Part shown: piece by piece, positions 52,192 to 62,481 of the stretch
Numbering within the stretch: the stretch's first letter is position 1
Layout: every line of letters starts with the position of its first letter
The notes under the pieces: generated by a model
Databases searched by the model: none
What the model was told of the DNA's origin: nothing
Seen by the model: the letters and a program-made list of their open reading frames with translations, nothing else
Assembly (NCBI GenBank): GCA_963281255.1
Contig: OY725496.1
Location: forward strand, 3,883,723 to 3,947,722
Reading direction: 5' to 3'
DNA length: 64,000 nucleotides
From: Aphrocallistes beatrix
Taxonomy: Eukaryota > Porifera > Hexactinellida > Sceptrulophora > Aphrocallistidae
Program-made: the position numbers and the translations under genes

Positions 52192-53685
52192 ATGGGACTC
52201 TTCAGTCACCTGCCTACCTTGCTCTACACCCTTGTTGTCCTATTCTTCCTCTACTACCTACACAAAATTGTTTTATACCTATACCACTATATAAGGATCA
52301 GGTGTTTCTTCCCAGGACCTAAATTGGTCAATATATTCGGGCATGATATTCGTGACTTGGGAGAAGATGACATTCGTAAATTTGAGAATTATGTGCAAGA
52401 GTACCCTCGAATGTATCGTATGATCTACGGACATCTTGCGAGAGTTGTGGTCGCTTGTCCGGAGCTAGTTGCAGAGATTTACAAACATGCACCTGATAAA
52501 GATCCCTTATTTCTCGATTTGGTAAAGGATTGGCTTGGAAATGGACTCGTAATGAGTTCTGGCGAGATTTGGAAGCGAAATAGACGTTTGCTAACTCCTC
52601 TTTTCCATGCGAGACACCTTGAGAATTTCTGTGAAGTTTTCAACAAGTCAGGAGAAAATTTTGTTCAAGTTTGTGCCCAGTATATCGATGGTGATAAAGT
52701 ATTTGAATTTACACCTCTCGCGCGACGAGCCACATTCGAAGCGACTATAAATTCGATTTGCTCCGCGAAATCAGAAATTCAGCTAAAGTTTGAATCATGC
52801 GATAAAGAAAAGAAATATCTGCAACTCCTCGATTCACTTAGCATAGCTCTGCTTCAACGTTTCGCTAAGACCATTTACCTTTTTGATTTCATTTACTTCA
52901 GATCTCAAGCCGGGAAGGAATACCTCAAGCTCTGTCAGGACGTGAAAGACTTGATGGGGAGTTATATCCGCGAGCGGAAAGAGAATGAGAAGAGAGACTG
53001 TGAAAAGCGAGAATATCCCGACATGTTGGACCTCATAATGAAATCTCGCGATGAACAGGGTAACGGCTTGTCAGATGAAGAAATGATCGATGAACTGAAC
53101 ACCTTCTTTGCTGCAGGATTTGACACCTCCACATCCGGGCTCTCTTTCTTTATGTACTGTTTGTGTAAACATCCAGAATGGCAAGACAAGTGCCGAGAAG
53201 AGATCAACTCAGTGCTGGGAGATCGCAGCTCCATTGAATGGGAAGACGTCCCTAAGATGGTGTGTGTTACTAACTGCCTTAAAGAAACACTGAGACTCTA
53301 CGGTCCTGCTATATTTGTGCAGAGAATACTGAGAGCGCCTTTGAAATTAGACGGATGGACTCTTCCCAAAGGTTCAATGATAGACATCAGCATTACCTCG
53401 GTCCACTTCAATCCAACCGTTTGGGATGATCCCACGCGATTCAACCCAGACAGATTCAGCAGGGAGAACATGGAGAACAAGCACCCCTATGCGTTCATTC
53501 CTTTCTCCGCTGGAGCACGCAATTGTATCGGACAGCACTTCTCGCTAACCGAAATGAAAATATTGATTTGTAAGCTGTTGAGAGAATATGAGTTTGGACT
53601 CCAGCCCGGCTACACCATGGTTAGGGAAACTAAATCTATCACATTTCCCAAAGGTGGACTGCCGTTAACTATTAAAGCTGTTTGA
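52192..53685 (+). CDS. Cytochrome P450, CYP4-like (intronless)
   Basis: 497 codons. The N terminus (about 8-35) is a hydrophobic ER anchor (LPTLLYTLVVLFFLYYLHKI). The I-helix oxygen-binding motif is AAGFDTSTSG at 307-316, the ExxR is in KETLRLYGP, and the heme-binding loop is FSAGARNCIGQ with Cys445 as the thiolate ligand. The spacing and PFSAGARNCIGQ place it in the CYP4 clan, which mostly omega-hydroxylates fatty acids. Ala308 occupies the place where many CYP4 enzymes have the Glu that links heme covalently, so such a link is not expected. Substrate unknown. Human CYP4 genes have about 11-12 introns and this has none. Confidence 0.93.
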   Translation: MGLFSHLPTLLYTLVVLFFLYYLHKIVLYLYHYIRIRCFFPGPKLVNIFGHDIRDLGEDDIRKFENYVQEYPRMYRMIYGHLARVVVACPELVAEIYKHAPDKDPLFLDLVKDWLGNGLVMSSGEIWKRNRRLLTPLFHARHLENFCEVFNKSGENFVQVCAQYIDGDKVFEFTPLARRATFEATINSICSAKSEIQLKFESCDKEKKYLQLLDSLSIALLQRFAKTIYLFDFIYFRSQAGKEYLKLCQDVKDLMGSYIRERKENEKRDCEKREYPDMLDLIMKSRDEQGNGLSDEEMIDELNTFFAAGFDTSTSGLSFFMYCLCKHPEWQDKCREEINSVLGDRSSIEWEDVPKMVCVTNCLKETLRLYGPAIFVQRILRAPLKLDGWTLPKGSMIDISITSVHFNPTVWDDPTRFNPDRFSRENMENKHPYAFIPFSAGARNCIGQHFSLTEMKILICKLLREYEFGLQPGYTMVRETKSITFPKGGLPLTIKAV

Positions 53686-53909
53686 ACTTTATATTGACAT
53701 TCTTCCAATTAGTGTCTGTGTCTGTCGATAGGAATATAGAGATTTGGTATATTGTGTATTATTTGATAAACCGAGTGATTACTACATTTGAATGTTCAGC
53801 GCTTTTTCATCCCTTCTTAATTTTTTTATTGAAGTTGATTATCTTTTATTTTTGACACTACACTATTATTTTTTAAATATTTCATACTATAAATGATTAG
53901 ATATTTCAA

Positions 53910-54152
53910 ATGAACACCTATTTATTTATTTTCAATATTTCCGTCCTGTTCCTCTCCTCCAACATTTTAAATGCGCTAGGAACTGACAGTTCCACGTGTG
54001 ATTCAGTTCCCAATGTTGCCTTGTCAACCATCGCGATAGTTCTCGCTGTAATTCTTCTTCTGGTGACTCTAATGGTATTGACTGTGTGCATCGTTAACTT
54101 CGCTGTCATGATGAGGAAGAGGATCAAAGGAGAAGAGTTTATTTTCATTTGA
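53910..54152 (+). CDS. Small predicted type I membrane protein
   Basis: An 80-codon frame with a hydrophobic N terminus (MNTYLFIFNISVLFLSS, signal-peptide-like), a short luminal stretch with one Cys (TDSSTCDSVPN), a membrane helix at about 37-67 (STIAIVLAVILLLVTLMVLT) and a short basic cytosolic tail (MMRKRIKGEEF). I recognise no family. It lies 224 bp after the P450 stop on the same strand and could instead be part of that gene's 3' UTR. The organised signal, ectodomain, helix and basic-tail layout is the only support. Confidence 0.4.
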   Translation: MNTYLFIFNISVLFLSSNILNALGTDSSTCDSVPNVALSTIAIVLAVILLLVTLMVLTVCIVNFAVMMRKRIKGEEFIFI

Positions 54153-55104
54153 AATGAATTGAGAAAATACTCAAATTTTTCATTTTCTGAAGAATATTAT
54201 TTATTTTATATTGTATATTCATTGGACTTTACTGTTATGTTTGTTGTTATTGTTGTTGTTGGGTTTTTTTATGACATTTTATTTGTATATACAAGTAATG
54301 TTGGATAGTTGCTATTTTAATGATGTCTTAGTAATCAGAATTTGGTAATCCATTAAGACCGTTAGTACCACGACGTAGAGTATAGCAGTAGCTACGTATA
54401 CACGCACACTGTTTATACACGTATTAAATGAAATATTCACGGTACAATTTTAAATATGAGCCCCATAATGAGCTCAGCATGGTCTCGCTATTATATCACT
54501 AGTGATTCAATATTCGACAAAATCTATATCGCGAATAGATGAAATATTGAAATATGAATATAATGCAGTTATTAACTCTGTTTGTTATTACTGGTACAAT
54601 ACTCGTATACAGAACTAGTCTCGAACTTTGTGAATTGTTGCTTTGGGTTAGGATTTAACCTATACTGAGCAATAATTATAAAAAGCTCTGATTTCTCTAT
54701 CTTGATATGATGCATATTATGGCCCCAACCTTCATAGGATAATACACATCTACTTTTACATCCATTGTGTGATTAATTATTTAAAATAGCATAATTATAT
54801 ACCTGTGGCGTTGAATTCGAACTGGGAATATATCAAGTTTATATGTTTGGCACTGTAATAGCATAATCACAATCACAATAGCAATAAGGAATTATCTCCG
54901 AAATAGAGTTAGTAAAATTAATATATGTATCTAAATGTTACTGTATATCTAGTACATGTAAAATATCTACGTATTTAGTAATATATTTTTGTTCATGCAA
55001 GATTAATACACCGAGTTAAAATACCTACAAATAAGATGAAACATATATTTACAACAACCTAAATGTTTGGAAAATATTCTAGTTATATAGTGTGGAGAAA
55101 CAAG
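54153..55104. other. Spacer between the small membrane protein and CARD-MAGUK genes
   Basis: About 950 bp of AT-rich DNA where the two genes converge, so it should hold both 3' ends. No exon or repeat recognised. Confidence 0.45.
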
Positions 55105-58100
55105 TTAATTTTCAATGACAACAGATTTCCATTCGTGCAATACACGATTGTTATTTATCATAGTGACTAACTTTTTCGAGTATTTTTCATCAGACAGTCC
55201 AACACGTAGCATGTCGTCAAAATGGAATCTCTGTTCATTTGGGAAATCAAGTTTGTTCGCGGAATTGTATTTGTACTTAAACTTGAGTCTGATAATGATC
55301 GGGTTAAGTTCCACCAATCCTGGGGCATTGGCTATAAGAGCAATGGGGCAGAGGAGTACAGGGATGCAGTTTTCGTCTGCGCAATCCCTCAATGTCTTAA
55401 CATTCACAAAACGGAATTTTCCGTCCGTTCCTTTATAGTATATTATCTCACCAGCTTTCTGCTTAACTTCAAGTTCGGCACTTTTTGTGGGATCTACATT
55501 TTCTATTACAGTCGGGGTAATGAGCTGAAATTTATTGTTCTCTGAAGAGTCTCTTGATAATCTCTCAGACATCTCTTCCCATTTATATCCGAAGAGAATA
55601 ACTGGTTGTGGCAAGATATCTTGTCGCGACACAAGAGTGTAACACTTGAAAAGACTGTTGTCAAGATTATTTTCTTCCCTTTTTTTCACAGTATCTAGGT
55701 CGTAGTAGTATCCAATATGCTCCAAATTCCCTTCGTCTTCAAATACAGAGTTGAGAGACCGGGGACCTTGTGACAATTGTGAATCTATACTTATTGTATA
55801 TTTACTGGCATCGCTCTCCATCAAATTTCTCAACCAAAGATCCGATGGAATAACGCCTTCCTCGATATCTTTGCAGTTGCGAGGATCGACTCGTGTGACG
55901 CGCCAATATCGATTATGTTTGGAAGTGTTTTCTCTCGAGACCATGGTATCCCTGACGAGGTAGACGCAAGAAGGAGAAATGAACAGCTCTCCTTTTGTTG
56001 TTATGTGCTTAGTCGTGAAGTGCGGAATTACGTAGAAATGGTCGCGCACACTCATTTCATCTGGCTTGAAATGAGGACTCGGCTTCAGACTGATGAAGAG
56101 TGTTATATTAGATGACAAGTTGCATTGATCAATGAACATCTCGTGTGTGAGGTAGTCCGTGGTTTGATCGTTGATTTGGTGAATTTTATGACCTGACTTT
56201 AACTTGTATTGATGGAGCTCCTCGCTGGAAGAGAAGAAAAAGGGATTTCCAAACCCTCCTGATATCCTCGCGTACTTGAGAAAAAGTTCATTCGGAACTG
56301 TGGTACGGAGTTGATCCTTGTTGAGAAGAAGAGCGATATCATCCGCAGAATGACTAGCCCTGACAGTAGGCTTGCTCCTGGTGACAATAATCATTCCTGT
56401 TAGCCCAGTGTCAGTTCGGCTGCTTCCGAATAAGTTCGAGACATCGTCAAAGTTGTCTTGTCCTGGGAATTCTTTCGCTACTGTTGGACTTGTGACAAGT
56501 TCATATTTTTGTGTTTCTGGCTGATTGGAAGGATAATCCCGACGTAAATGTAAACAATTCGGAGGTCTCTGGATTGTTGGGGGGTCACTATCCTGTGAAT
56601 ACGTATCGGACCCACTATCACTGGCAATAGAAATAATATTATCGTTTTTGCATTTGTTAAATTTCGCACCTATTTGTTGTTTAAAGAGGTAGGGCTGGTT
56701 ATTACTCATGTTCGAGATCGGCGTTTGTGGGCAAGAGAGTGATACATTTCCTGAGTCATTCTCGAAATTTGACGAAAGAAACTCTTTACTATTAAGGTCG
56801 AAAGACTCTGCTTGCGTTCTAGTCAGCATGTTGTTCTCATATAAAGGGTGGGTCAATGAGGTAAAACCACCTTGAATTGACAAAGCTGTGTGGGACTGGG
56901 TGCTTGTTCTGCGCTGTACATCCATGTTCAAACTTATGTGCGAGTCAAAAGTACTAGGCACGGGTGTGAGTCTATTGCTATCCAGATTTGGCGATGTACA
57001 GCGTGAGATATCTAAGGCATCGTCTTCTGTGAGAGCAAAATTATGCTCCACAAATGGATGTTTTTCCGCGCTAACTGGACCTCGACCGATGAGCAATTTT
57101 AAAGAATTCTCAGCTTGCTGCATCATAAATCGGGGAAATTCCGTGTTGGCCATGTTGCTTAGTTTAATATTGTTTATTCGAAGTAAGCGATCGCCAGGTT
57201 GGAAAAATTTAACCAATGACTGATCGAGGCTTTCTGAGAAGAATACACCCATTTCCAAAGATTGAGAAAGGTGCTGCTTAATTATATTCGACATTGGAAT
57301 CGTACTTTTGATTGTAATCTCATTGATTGCTGGCTTCCTCACACCTATTTTAAAAAGAACGTTATCGATTTCTTTAGTTTGGCGGACTAAAGTACGATTT
57401 GCCTCTTTTATCTGAGCGTATTCATTTGATTTGATTCGAGAATCTTCGTTATTCTTCTTCTTTTCCTGTTCTGCAAAAACTGCTAATTCGGTCTTCAAGT
57501 CACTATTCTCTTTCAATACTTTCTCTTTCAAATCGAAAAGTTCATCCTTTTGTATCCGAATAGCCTCTATCTGCTCGTTTAATTGTACATTTTTATTTTT
57601 CTCCTCTTCTAGCTTTTGATGAAACTTTACCATCTCAAATTTCTCTTCGGATGATGCTAGATCTAGAAGTTGGTTGAAGTAGGCAGTATTTTTACCCTCT
57701 TGGTTTTCCATTTTAGACCGATCCAACTCCTCCTGTTGAAGCATCAATTTAAGTTGTAATGTATTCATCTTTTCATAAATTTCGCGATTTTCTTCAAAGA
57801 GCTTATCAATGGATGCCAATGCAGCTTCATTTTCATAAGTTAATCCTTCATTCTTAATCTGGATGTCAGAATATTTAGTTGTGATGTCATTAGTTAGAGT
57901 GTCGATCATGTTCTGGATTGGTTCATAATGGCTCTGCAGTTCAATGTATTTCTCCTTCAACTCCTGGACATCTTGGCTTGTCATATTATCCATTTTGACG
58001 GCAGAGATCGATTGTAGAAGAATTTGAGCGTCTCGTTTTTCTTGTGCAACTTTAGGCCCTAGAATTTCCTCAATGGAGGAACAGAAATATCCAGATAACC

Positions 58101-58800
58101 CTTTCCTTTTTCTCCCACTCTTATCGAGTATAGAGTCGATTTCGATTGATTTGATCTCGAATATATGCTTCAACGTGATGTAAATATGAATGTAATGCAG
58201 CTTGAGTGATTCATAGAAATAGGCTACTCCCTCTGGCCCCCGAGTAATTATGATGTCAATAAACTCATCTGTTTGCAAACTTCGTAAGTGTTTGTTTTCA
58301 ATTCGATCACAGTCATTCGGGGTCAGAACGACTTTCTCTTTAAGAAATGGAAATAGTACGGTCACATCTGTGATTAGTTTCGTGAGTTTAGAGCGACTTG
58401 CTTTGATCACCTGGATTACCTTGTCTGCTATTTCTTCCCTCACTGACTTACGCTGTGCCAGCCAATCCTTGTCTAGCATATTCGTAGTTCTTGTCAACGT
58501 ACCGCCGCCTGTGAGTCGCCAGGGTGAAGTCGCCTGTGTGTCGGCAGGGTGAAGTCCGCTTGAAGTGGGCTCGAAATTCCAGAAGTAAGGATTCACTGCA
58601 TTTTGTTCACTCACAAAACTGCTCTTACTATCGACGCTATTGCTACGGCGGCGAGGTTCAAGAGAAAACGGTTGAGGCTCGATATTTGTAAATCCCGCTT
58701 CCGGAAAAATTTGTGAGGCATTTTCTTGGCCAAGGGAAATAGTGTCATCAGGTACCTCCTCAGATTCCGTATACACGATTGATGGTTTCGATTTAGCCAT
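55105..58800 (-). CDS. CARD/coiled-coil/PDZ/GUK scaffold (CARMA- or DLG5-like MAGUK), intronless
   Basis: A 1231-codon frame. Residues about 120-210 resemble the CARD of CARD9/10/11/14: VLFPFLKEKVVLTPNDCDRI, then IIITRGPEGVAYFYESLKLH, where CARD9 has GYVAFLESLELYYPQLY. A long coiled coil runs at about 275-485. A PDZ domain is at about 495-575 (MGVFFSESLDQSLVKFFQPG, DRLLRINNIKLSN). A Ser/Thr-rich linker follows, then a second PDZ-like stretch (SGHKIHQINDQTTDYLTHEM), an SH3-like segment (VRDHFYVIPHF) and a divergent guanylate-kinase-like domain from about 1062 to the end. CARMA proteins nucleate BCL10-MALT1 filaments to activate NF-kB, while DLG5 acts in polarity. Domain order fits both; the CARD favours CARMA. 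The GUK lacks an obvious P-loop. Confidence 0.75.
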   Translation of the reverse strand: MAKSKPSIVYTESEEVPDDTISLGQENASQIFPEAGFTNIEPQPFSLEPRRRSNSVDSKSSFVSEQNAVNPYFWNFEPTSSGLHPADTQATSPWRLTGGGTLTRTTNMLDKDWLAQRKSVREEIADKVIQVIKASRSKLTKLITDVTVLFPFLKEKVVLTPNDCDRIENKHLRSLQTDEFIDIIITRGPEGVAYFYESLKLHYIHIYITLKHIFEIKSIEIDSILDKSGRKRKGLSGYFCSSIEEILGPKVAQEKRDAQILLQSISAVKMDNMTSQDVQELKEKYIELQSHYEPIQNMIDTLTNDITTKYSDIQIKNEGLTYENEAALASIDKLFEENREIYEKMNTLQLKLMLQQEELDRSKMENQEGKNTAYFNQLLDLASSEEKFEMVKFHQKLEEEKNKNVQLNEQIEAIRIQKDELFDLKEKVLKENSDLKTELAVFAEQEKKKNNEDSRIKSNEYAQIKEANRTLVRQTKEIDNVLFKIGVRKPAINEITIKSTIPMSNIIKQHLSQSLEMGVFFSESLDQSLVKFFQPGDRLLRINNIKLSNMANTEFPRFMMQQAENSLKLLIGRGPVSAEKHPFVEHNFALTEDDALDISRCTSPNLDSNRLTPVPSTFDSHISLNMDVQRRTSTQSHTALSIQGGFTSLTHPLYENNMLTRTQAESFDLNSKEFLSSNFENDSGNVSLSCPQTPISNMSNNQPYLFKQQIGAKFNKCKNDNIISIASDSGSDTYSQDSDPPTIQRPPNCLHLRRDYPSNQPETQKYELVTSPTVAKEFPGQDNFDDVSNLFGSSRTDTGLTGMIIVTRSKPTVRASHSADDIALLLNKDQLRTTVPNELFLKYARISGGFGNPFFFSSSEELHQYKLKSGHKIHQINDQTTDYLTHEMFIDQCNLSSNITLFISLKPSPHFKPDEMSVRDHFYVIPHFTTKHITTKGELFISPSCVYLVRDTMVSRENTSKHNRYWRVTRVDPRNCKDIEEGVIPSDLWLRNLMESDASKYTISIDSQLSQGPRSLNSVFEDEGNLEHIGYYYDLDTVKKREENNLDNSLFKCYTLVSRQDILPQPVILFGYKWEEMSERLSRDSSENNKFQLITPTVIENVDPTKSAELEVKQKAGEIIYYKGTDGKFRFVNVKTLRDCADENCIPVLLCPIALIANAPGLVELNPIIIRLKFKYKYNSANKLDFPNEQRFHFDDMLRVGLSDEKYSKKLVTMINNNRVLHEWKSVVIEN

Positions 58801-59407
58801 GGCGATAAGAATTTTACAGCCAACTGATTCTGTTTCGATATTATTGTATATTAGAGTGAAATTATAGTTTTTATTAATCTGAAATAGATTGGGTATTTAT
58901 AGCTTTAATAAGCATATATCCAGAATTACACTAGGGTAAGAGAGAGATCTGATTTGTGCTATGTCATGCATTATCCAATATCGCTAACATGTGGGAAAAG
59001 CTTGGCTGTAATATTAATAATGGATAATTGTGTGAATCAACATATTACAAATATCAAAAGTTATGAGCTTTTCTAGGTAATGCAAGTAAGCTGATCCGAA
59101 ATTAGGAGATTTAATTCTAGGATAAATTATAATTAGACTGCAAACATACTGAAAATGATATCATTGTGGAAAATGGATTGTTTAATTTATAATTCATTTT
59201 TTCCCATTTAAGATTACGTATGATTTTAGGCTCGGGTAGATTGCATCATTCACTAATCATATTTAATACAATTATCCCAAAATGCTATGTGATATTGTCT
59301 AATCTCATAGGATATTTTGAACAATAATGCCTAGGCATTATGCAAAATGACCAATTTCTCATATTGCCCATAACAACAATACTAATTGCATAAATCATTT
59401 GGACGAG

Positions 59408-59558
59408 ATGTCTTGTCTCGTACCTGACTCGACTTCCAATTACAGAGGAGTAGAACACTTCATGAAGTTTTTCAATTTCCTAAAGATGGTGCTCGTCGTG
59501 AAAATGGTATCGAGCCATTCCAAGACGTGTGAATACTACCAGAACAACAAGATCACGG
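59408..59558 (+). CDS. Possible first coding exon of an unidentified gene
   Basis: An ATG frame of 50 codons ends exactly at a strong donor (ACGG|GTGAGT at 59559). An internal acceptor-like CTTCCAATTACAG at about 59435-59447 offers a shorter exon starting MKFFNFLKMVLVVKMVSS, which looks like a signal peptide, followed by KTCEYYQNNKITG. No family recognised and no following exon identified, so this may be chance. Confidence 0.25.
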
Positions 59559-59785
59559 GTGAGTGATTTCTTAAGTAATGTAGTTCATTATTCTAGAATC
59601 ATGCATATATACATACTCAAGTTGGGTAGAAACAATTGACTGAATTTAAAAGACCAAGAAAAAGTGTTGCCTTCCCCAAATTTAGTAAATGCAATCCTCG
59701 TTACTACAAAAACGTGGGCATAAATACCTTTTTTAAAATTCGGACAAGTGCAATTTAACTAAACGTGCTCCAAATTAACATCGGG

Positions 59786-59844
59786 ACATTTCGCCTTTCC
59801 AACCTAACAAGCCTGCTGGTTGTCAGGTTGGAAAGGCGAAATGT
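59786..59844. repeat. Perfect 20-bp inverted repeat with a 19-base loop
   Basis: ACATTTCGCCTTTCCAACCT at 59786-59805 is exactly reversed at 59825-59844. No coding potential. Confidence 0.85.
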
Positions 59845-60018
59845 AATTTTGGCCCTTAAGATTTTCTATTAGTCAACTTCAGCCGGACTGTTAGCTTATA
59901 TGATGGATAAGAACAGTGTAGACCAGAACTAAACTGTTGAGTTCTTGAAATTCGTTAATGATGTTTAGGAGATGTTCAATGTGAATTGGGTAGGGAAGAA
60001 TAGTCGTTTAACGACGAT

Positions 60019-60172
60019 CATAGGCGTAACTATTTTGATTTTTTCATGGTTAGCTGGGGTGGCGAGATTTGTAAACATATATCAAACTAATGTGGCATGT
60101 CACCCCAAGTCAAGATAACATTTAGGTATGTGGTGGCACGCTACCCCTGCCACCCCTGGAGTTACACCTATG
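60019..60172. mobile_element. hAT-like MITE with perfect 8-bp target duplication
   Basis: Ends are CATAGGCGTAACT and AGTTACACCTATG (one-mismatch TIR). The 8 bases ACGACGAT occur at 60011-60018 and again at 60173-60180. The 154-bp interior is non-coding. Confidence 0.8.
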
Positions 60173-60427
60173 ACGACGATGTATCTGCACCCTCAGCAGA
60201 AATTTAAAACATTTATTCTGGCTCTTCCCGTACTAATATTATTCATTTGGCATGTGCTACTATGGAACTAAAACATTGTATACACTTCTAATAAAGTTAA
60301 GACCCATATATAATGCACTAGTATTGAAACAAGAGAATAGTAAACTGGCTAAATTCAAGAACTAATTTATTATATTCTTTGTTTATTTAGTCAACTTCAC
60401 AGACTGTAGAAATCAACTTCACAGACT

Positions 60428-60580
60428 GTTGACTTGACGTGACTTGACAAGTCAAGTCAAGTCAAGTCATGTCATGTCATGTCATGTCATGTCAAGTCAA
60501 GTCAAGTCAAGTCAAGTCTGTCCCTCAAGCTAAGTCAAGTCTGTCTCTCAAGCTAAGTCAAGTCTGTCTCTCAAGTCTCA
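60428..60580. repeat. Pentamer tandem repeat (GTCAA/GTCAT) and a 22-bp derivative
   Basis: Runs of TCAAG and TCATG pentamers are followed by about three copies of AAGTCAAGTCTGTCTCTCAA(G). Confidence 0.85.
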
Positions 60581-60835
60581 ATATTGTGATTAACTATTCT
60601 TTTGATATTTTGTATGTATTAAGTATTAAATAATTCGACTATGTGCATTAAAAACCAAATAATATATCTCATTTCAATTGTTCTGAAATAATAGTTAGTT
60701 TGTCAGGGGGGTGAATGCCTAAATTGATGGAAAATTGAAATATCTACAATATCAAAATTATTGGTTTTGAAGTATTTAACCAATCCATGGTACTAATTTT
60801 TTGGTGAGTGCCATTGCCTTAGTATATAGAATGCT

Positions 60836-60929
60836 ATGGATAAACATTAGTCGAGTTTTAATAGTAAGGATAAACATTAGTCGAGTTTTAATAGTAAGGA
60901 TAAACATTAATCGAGTTTTAATAGTAAGG
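60836..60929. repeat. 30-bp unit repeated three times
   Basis: GGATAAACATTAGTCGAGTT followed by TTAATAGTAA occurs three times in tandem with one substitution, directly beside the mariner-like MITE. Confidence 0.85.
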
Positions 60930-60938
60930 ATGTATATA

Positions 60939-61415
60939 CACTGCCTGAACAAAAGTATTCGTACACCCCATAATTCTCCATACAAATAGTGATAATACTG
61001 ATTTATTTAGCGAGTCAAGGTATTTAATTGGTAAGAGATACACTTAATTTAACTTCAAATTCGAATTCTCCATATTCGAATTACTCACTTATTAATCTTT
61101 CAACTTGTTTACACTCCCACAAGGTTAAAATTTTTCAAACTGCGCCACCTCATACCACCAATGCCATCATATACAATGGTGATCCCTCGCGACATGTGGC
61201 ATAGGAAAGCAAATGCTGAAAATACTTAATCTTGAAGAAGAGTAACTAAGTTAAAAACTTATAAAGTGGGTAATTTGAATGTGGAGAATTCGAATTTGAA
61301 GTCAAATTAAGTGTATCTCTTACCAATTAAATACATCGACTCGCTAAATAAATCAGTATTATAACTATTTGTATGGGGAATTATGGGGTGTACGAATACT
61401 TTTGTTCAGGCAGTG
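60939..61415. mobile_element. Fold-back mariner-like MITE with TA target site
   Basis: The left end CACTGCCTGAACAAAAGTAT is exactly reversed at the right (ATACTTTTGTTCAGGCAGTG). Pairing continues inward for about 190 bp with few mismatches. TA dinucleotides flank both ends. No transposase frame. The end sequence is of Tc1-like type. Confidence 0.8.
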
Positions 61416-62020
61416 TATATCCACTTATGATTAATGCGGGCAAGTATTTGCTAGCAGTACAGGACAGGTGCTTGCTTGCTTGTATCCGGCCCAGCCCTAT
61501 CCGAGCTTGACTAATTGGAGCTTTTGTCAAGATTAAATTCTCCACGAATTAGTTTGCAATCTCCCAAAAGGTTTTGAGCGTCCACTTGAGTTGCGTTAAA
61601 GTGGGTCTGCTACTCTGTGTAGACCCGTCACTACTTGTTCCAACGTAAATGAATAATGTAATATGTAACTGACAAAACTGTTATGGTTCAAAGATTTCCG
61701 TTCCAGAATTGATAACATCGCTACATACATATGTGAAGTAGTCTAGCTGTAAAATTAATAATTATTAATTTTAATCATGAATTTCCAAAAGATTATGAAT
61801 CATCTAGATACCACGAGGAAATAGCTTTTAAAATGGTGATTAATTCCGGAATAAATTACATTTAGACTCTGCAACTAACATTGAAAGTGACATCATTGTG
61901 GAAATGAATTCTTTTGTTATAAAGAATTTCATAAATGAGCCTTATTATTATTCTAATATTCCCTGTGTTTCATGTGAATTACACAATTCACTTAATCATT
62001 TCCTGGCGCCACTTATCAAA

Positions 62021-62210
62021 TACAGTCAACTCCACTAAATCGGGACACCGGTTAATCGGGATACCCGCTTAATTGGGACAAGTCTCCAGGAACGAAATGG
62101 TTCTCATACATAGAAGCTAATAATAAATTTCATCGGTTAATTGGGAACTCTGCTTAATCGGGACAAAATATCCGAGACCAAAGTGTCCCGATTAAGCGGA
62201 GTCACCTTTA
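62021..62210. mobile_element. pogo/Tigger-like MITE
   Basis: The left end TACAGTCAACTCCACTAAAT then CGGGACAC is matched inversely by GTGTCCCGATTAAGCGGAGT then CACC. Two more internal 'TTAATCGGGA' repeats occur. These ends are of the pogo/Tigger type. Non-coding. Confidence 0.6.
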
Positions 62211-62481
62211 TTAAAATGCACGAGATATATATTTCCTAGGAAAACTCTAAATTCAATGTTGGTGTCATGTATCAGATTGCTCCATCATACGCCTACTATA
62301 TCACGTTGTGTATTAGCATCCACAACATGTTTAATGCTGGCAGTTTTCGAAAACCGTGCAGCACCATTTTGAAATCGATATTGTATTGAAAATAATTTGA
62401 TAGTTTATTTTTCTCACACACTTAGCCTCTCTTAGGACGCCACTCTAGTTATTCTTATTCCTTACTTCTTACGAGCACGCA

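Larger units (their letters stand above)
58801..62481. other. Repeat-rich spacer upstream of RPS15A
   Basis: 3.7 kb containing a possible orphan exon (59408-59558), a hairpin (59786-59844), a hAT-like MITE (60019-60172), a pentamer tandem (60428-60580), a 30-bp triplication (60836-60929), a fold-back mariner-like MITE (60939-61415) and a pogo-like MITE (62021-62210). No established gene is recognised. Confidence 0.5.
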
